From Thermodesulfobacteriota bacterium (lineage in GTDB: Bacteria; Desulfobacterota; BSN033; UBA1163): a DNA stretch of 35,627 nt. The first letter of the stretch is position 1. Each line of letters begins with the position of its first letter. Of the stretch, positions 32,783-35,627 are shown piece by piece. The notes under the pieces are model-generated. The model had not been told where the DNA came from and did no database searches. It was given only the letters and a program-made list of their open reading frames with translations. The DNA lies in assembly GCA_026415035.1 (NCBI GenBank), contig JAOAHX010000025.1, forward strand, positions 1 through 35,627, in the 5' to 3' direction. Position numbers and translations under genes: made by a program.

Positions 32783-34189
32783 CTAATAAGCAGACTTGCT
32801 AAAGAAGCCTTTCCACAACGTCATCAATAGGATTTTCAGATCGAAACCGATGGACCAGTTCTGGATGTAATAGAGGTCGTATTCGATCCTTTTTTCGATG
32901 GAGGTATTGCCTCTCCAACCGTTGATCTGGGCCCATCCCGTCATCCCCGCCTTGATCTTGTGTCGCAACATGTAGGAGGGGATTTTCTTTCTAAATTCCT
33001 CCACGAATTGGGGCCGCTCCGGTCTGGGGCCCACCAGGCTCATCTCTCCTTTAAGCACATTTATTAACTGGGGGAGTTCATCCAGGCTGGTCTTTCTCAA
33101 AAAAGCGCCCAGCTTCGTCCTTCGGGGATCGTTCGGGGATGCCCAGATCGGGCCGGTCTCTTTTTCGGCATCCATCCGCATCGTCCGGAATTTGAGGATT
33201 TCAAAGGGACGGCCGTCCATCCCCACCCGGGTTTGTCGGTACAGGACGGGACCCTTTGAGGTTATTTTAATCAGGAGACCGATGGCCGACATCAAGGGCG
33301 ACAGGGCGAGGAGGATCAGACTTCCCAGGAGAAGATCGAGGAGTCTTTTGAAAACATATTCCCACCCGAACAAGGGAGATCCCTGCAGGCTGACAAGGGG
33401 AAGGCCATCTAATTCATCGGGGCCTCCTCTCAATCCCAAAAATTCATAGGAGGCGGGCACCACCTTCACCTCGGGCAGGTCCCCCAAAACTTTTTGAACC
33501 ATCGGTCCGAAAAAACCATAATCGTTCACTGAAAGGGCAATAAAGAAGATGTCCACCGCCTGTTCCCGCAAGACCTTTTCGAGGTCTTCATAATGACCCA
33601 AGATCGGGAGGTTATGGATAGATCTTCCGATATGTTGGCGATCTCCATCGAGAAACCCGATCACCTTGATCCCCAGTTCCGGATGGGAGTCAATCTTCTC
33701 GAGCAGGCTCCGGCCGAGCGGTCCGGTTCCGGCCACCAAAGCAAATCGAAGATTATATCCCCGTTCTCTGATTTTTCTGAGAAGCGATCTTAACACGACC
33801 CTGAGAGAGAAAAGTCCTATGAGGCCCAGGACCCAGAAATAGAGAAAAGCCAGCCGTGAAAATTCAAAACGCCTGAAGAGATAAATTAGCGCGATCAATA
33901 AGATCGTGGTAAGGGTGAGACATCTTCCCAATTCATAGAGTTCGCGAAAGAAATGGTCAACCCGTCTCGGTCGATAAAGGTTACTTTGATACGATAGGAT
34001 TGCCCAGAGACCTAAAAGGAAGGGGAGGAACTGTAGATAGAGTCCCATCTCTGGGGTCCCGAGAATGGGGGGGCGGATGAAAGTGGTGTGAAACCGAACC
34101 ATATAGGCAAGGACCCAGGCGAAGGTCAGGATCAGAAGATCCGAAATAAAAAAGAGGGATTTAAAAAATCGAGCGTGTTTCTTTAACAT
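32783..34189 (-). CDS. Polyprenyl glycosylphosphotransferase (WcaJ-type initiating enzyme)
   Basis: Predicted to start a repeat unit by moving a sugar-1-phosphate to undecaprenyl phosphate. It shows the PHPT layout: four N-terminal membrane segments, a CoA-binding/Rossmann-like domain (LVAGTGPLGRSLLEKI and GFLDGD), a fifth helix (RLLDLLLGSLILLALSPLM), and a catalytic domain with KFRTM, LRKTSLDELPQLINVLKGE, MSLVGPRPE and IKAGMTGWAQINGWRG. I prefer ATG 34,189 (468 residues), 29 bases inside the end of the upstream gene, with AAGGAAAA at a long spacing; an ATG/GTG-type start further up (34,243) is also in frame. The donor is likely UDP-glucose or similar. Confidence 0.9.
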   Translation of the reverse strand: MLKKHARFFKSLFFISDLLILTFAWVLAYMVRFHTTFIRPPILGTPEMGLYLQFLPFLLGLWAILSYQSNLYRPRRVDHFFRELYELGRCLTLTTILLIALIYLFRRFEFSRLAFLYFWVLGLIGLFSLRVVLRSLLRKIRERGYNLRFALVAGTGPLGRSLLEKIDSHPELGIKVIGFLDGDRQHIGRSIHNLPILGHYEDLEKVLREQAVDIFFIALSVNDYGFFGPMVQKVLGDLPEVKVVPASYEFLGLRGGPDELDGLPLVSLQGSPLFGWEYVFKRLLDLLLGSLILLALSPLMSAIGLLIKITSKGPVLYRQTRVGMDGRPFEILKFRTMRMDAEKETGPIWASPNDPRRTKLGAFLRKTSLDELPQLINVLKGEMSLVGPRPERPQFVEEFRKKIPSYMLRHKIKAGMTGWAQINGWRGNTSIEKRIEYDLYYIQNWSIGFDLKILLMTLWKGFFSKSAY

Positions 34190-35288
34190 GGAACCCCAAT
34201 TTTCCTTCGAGATATTTTTTGACCTTCTCTTTGAAGATTTCACGATCCCATTGGAGAGAATGGTTTCGAATCGATTCGGGGTCGAATTCCTTCTCGATTT
34301 TAAAAAAACGATTTATAGTTTCGATCAAGGAGTCGGCGTTGGGTTCAAAAAAGAAGAGGCCGGTGGGACACCTCTTGCCCCGGGCGTCCTCCCCTATGAC
34401 CGATTCCAGCGCCCCTCCTTTTCCATAAGCGATCACAGGCCGTCCGGAGGCCATCGCCTCAAGAGGGACGATTCCGAAATCTTCCTCTCCCGGGAAAATC
34501 AATGCCCGGCATCTCGAATAGTGGTCCGCAACGATCTCATCCGGTTGCCAGCCCAAGAAACGAATGTTGGCCCCGGCCTTCGATTTGAGCCTTTTCTCCT
34601 CTGGGCCCGATCCAATGATGATCAGGGGATACTTCAGGCGTTTAAAGGCTTCCATGGCCAAGTCAATCCTCTTGTAGGGCGAGAGGCTTGAGACGATCAG
34701 AAAGAAATCCTCTCGACGATGGGAAATCTTGAACCGCTTGGTATCCACAGGAGGGTGAATCACCTCGGCTTCCCTTCGGTAATATTTTAAAATCCGCTTC
34801 GCCACATGGTGGGAGATACACGAATAATGGTCTACCCGCTGGCTCGAAGCCACGTCCCATAGCCGCAAATAATGCATCGCCACCGAGATCACCTTACTCT
34901 TTCTGTCTCCAAAGTAGTCCTTGAACATATCCCAAGCATATCGCATCGGGGTAAAAAGGTAGGAGAGATGAAGCGAGTCCGGGGGAGGGATGATCCCTTT
35001 GGCCACACAATGGCTTAAACTTATAATTAAATCGTAGCCCCTCAGGTTGAAATGTTCAATGGCCATGGGAAAAAGAGGTAAGTAGGTTCTATAGTTCCGT
35101 TTTGCGAAGGGAAGCTTTTCGATGAAGGAGGTATGAATGGCCCTCTGTTCGATGACCCGTGAAACCGAACCGGGGATATGGAGGAGGGTATAGATAGGCG
35201 CCTCGGGAAATAACTCACAAAAGACCTCGAGGCATCGTTCACCACCCCTCATCCCCGTAAGCCAATCATGGACAAGAGCGATCTTCAT
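34161..35288 (-). CDS. GT4-family glycosyltransferase, WbaZ-like mannosyltransferase
   Basis: Cytoplasmic GT-B glycosyltransferase of 375 residues. The N-terminus (MKIALVHDWLTGMRGGERCL) has the glycine-rich acceptor loop common in this group, and the C-terminal donor domain has the E-x7-E motif within FPGEEDFGIVPLEAMASGRP and AYGKGGALE. IHPPVDTKRF is typical of GT4. WbaZ and AceA relatives use GDP-mannose, which fits manB and manC nearby, but the donor is an inference. It is the first gene of the leftward operon GT4-WcaJ-GT39-kinase, with a promoter-like element upstream. Its ribosome site (AAAAGG right at the ATG) is weak. Confidence 0.85.
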   Translation of the reverse strand: MKIALVHDWLTGMRGGERCLEVFCELFPEAPIYTLLHIPGSVSRVIEQRAIHTSFIEKLPFAKRNYRTYLPLFPMAIEHFNLRGYDLIISLSHCVAKGIIPPPDSLHLSYLFTPMRYAWDMFKDYFGDRKSKVISVAMHYLRLWDVASSQRVDHYSCISHHVAKRILKYYRREAEVIHPPVDTKRFKISHRREDFFLIVSSLSPYKRIDLAMEAFKRLKYPLIIIGSGPEEKRLKSKAGANIRFLGWQPDEIVADHYSRCRALIFPGEEDFGIVPLEAMASGRPVIAYGKGGALESVIGEDARGKRCPTGLFFFEPNADSLIETINRFFKIEKEFDPESIRNHSLQWDREIFKEKVKKYLEGKLGFHVKETRSIF

Positions 35289-35365
35289 CCTTTTCTTATC
35301 TATTTCGACTCTATTTCTTCTTGCTCAAAAGGTAAAAATTGAATGAAGCGTGGGCGAATAAAGAA

Positions 35366-35395
35366 ATATTACCATTATTTCTTAACCTTTTACAA
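35366..35395 (-). promoter_or_regulatory. Candidate promoter of the GT4-WcaJ polysaccharide operon
   Basis: On the minus strand TTGTAA (35,395-35,390), an 18-base spacer, TAATAT (35,371-35,366), in an AT-rich gap just after the terminator of the next gene. Confidence 0.5.
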
Positions 35396-35415
35396 GAAGA
35401 GCCCTGCTCCGGGCC

Positions 35416-35460
35416 AATAAAAAACCCGGCCATCCATTCCGATCTCGGGAAGGCCGGGTT
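35416..35460 (-). terminator. Intrinsic terminator of the FG-GAP repeat protein gene
   Basis: AACCCGGCC (35,423-35,431) pairs with GGCCGGGTT (35,452-35,460) around a loop that holds its own CCGA/TCGG pairing. On the minus strand the stem is followed by TTTTATT, 18 bases after the stop codon of the gene to the right. Confidence 0.85.
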
Positions 35461-35478
35461 CTTTGGAAGCCTTTCTTT

Positions 35479-35627
35479 TTAATCGATCGCTGAAAGGTTC
35501 AGCCTAACAGGGATATCGCTGGGATGCCCCCCCCAACCTACACCATAAGGCGAACCTCCAGAGGAGGGGATGATGTACCACCCACCGGTTTGGCCTCGGT
35601 AGATACAAATATCAGTCTTACCATCTC
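35479..35627 (-). CDS. FG-GAP/VCBS-repeat protein, C-terminal fragment cut by window edge
   Basis: The last 48 codons of a leftward gene are visible, ending in TAA at 35,481-35,479; the rest is outside the window. The residues include DGKTDICIYRGQTGGWYIIP and then PSSGGSPYGVGWGGHPSDIP, the typical repeat of integrin-like FG-GAP/VCBS proteins (consensus DGKxDxAVYR...GxWYIxxSSGG...GxxGDIPV). Such proteins are generally large, exported or surface-bound and have beta-propeller repeats. A clear terminator follows. Confidence 0.8.
   Translation of the reverse strand, partial: DGKTDICIYRGQTGGWYIIPSSGGSPYGVGWGGHPSDIPVRLNLSAID

Noticed and set aside
1-35627. CRISPR array, insertion sequence, phage genes or rRNA
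   Set aside because: No regularly spaced repeats, transposase, integrase or rRNA segments were recognised.

Overview
The window looks like a bacterial chromosome segment that is fairly GC-rich, with strong AGGAGG-type ribosome binding sites and sigma70-like promoters. The gene content is TRAP transporter plus GlcD/GlcF oxidases, a SucCD-like CoA ligase next to a CitE-like lyase, a Ugp system, and a WcaJ/GDP-mannose polysaccharide cluster. It fits a Desulfobacterota-like or related anaerobic/facultative lineage, but no phylogenetic marker other than hisS is present, so this is a guess. I see no insertion sequence, phage, CRISPR array or integrase.

Region 1 (1-19,680) is a two-carbon acid island centred on glyoxylate. 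After the tail of a zincin-like metallopeptidase comes an alanine/serine:glyoxylate aminotransferase (+). A long leftward operon follows, read from 9,722 down to 1,444: dctP-dctQ-dctM (TakP/lactate-like TRAP uptake), a glyoxylate/hydroxypyruvate reductase, a FadR-type GntR regulator, and glcD1-glcF1. A rightward operon diverges at about 10,330: CoA ligase beta, a small Cys-rich FixX-like protein, CoA ligase alpha, a malyl-CoA lyase/CitE-like lyase, then past a hairpin a 10-formyl-THF hydrolase-like protein and glcD2-glcE-glcF2. A convergent 4-hydroxy-2-oxoglutarate aldolase-like gene ends inside glcF2. Together they can import a 2-hydroxy or 2-oxo acid, oxidise glycolate to glyoxylate, and condense glyoxylate with acetyl-CoA to malyl-CoA. 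Hydrolysis of malyl-CoA through the ligase would make ATP; the reverse direction is also possible. Other enzymes transaminate, reduce or make glyoxylate. Three GGTNNNACC-type palindromes at three promoters suggest that the island's own GntR protein controls it.

Region 2 (19,680-25,060) is a ugpBAEC-ugpQ operon: glycerol-3-phosphate/glycerophosphodiester ABC uptake plus a cytoplasmic glycerophosphodiesterase.

Region 3 (25,200-35,627) is envelope and polysaccharide synthesis with housekeeping genes between: uppP and a phosphomannomutase/phosphoglucomutase (leftward), hisS, tRNA-Gln(CTG) and manC (rightward), then a leftward set of GT4 glycosyltransferase, WcaJ-type initiating transferase, multi-spanning GT39-like protein and thymidylate-kinase-like protein. 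The right edge holds the C-terminus of a leftward FG-GAP/VCBS-repeat protein with its terminator.
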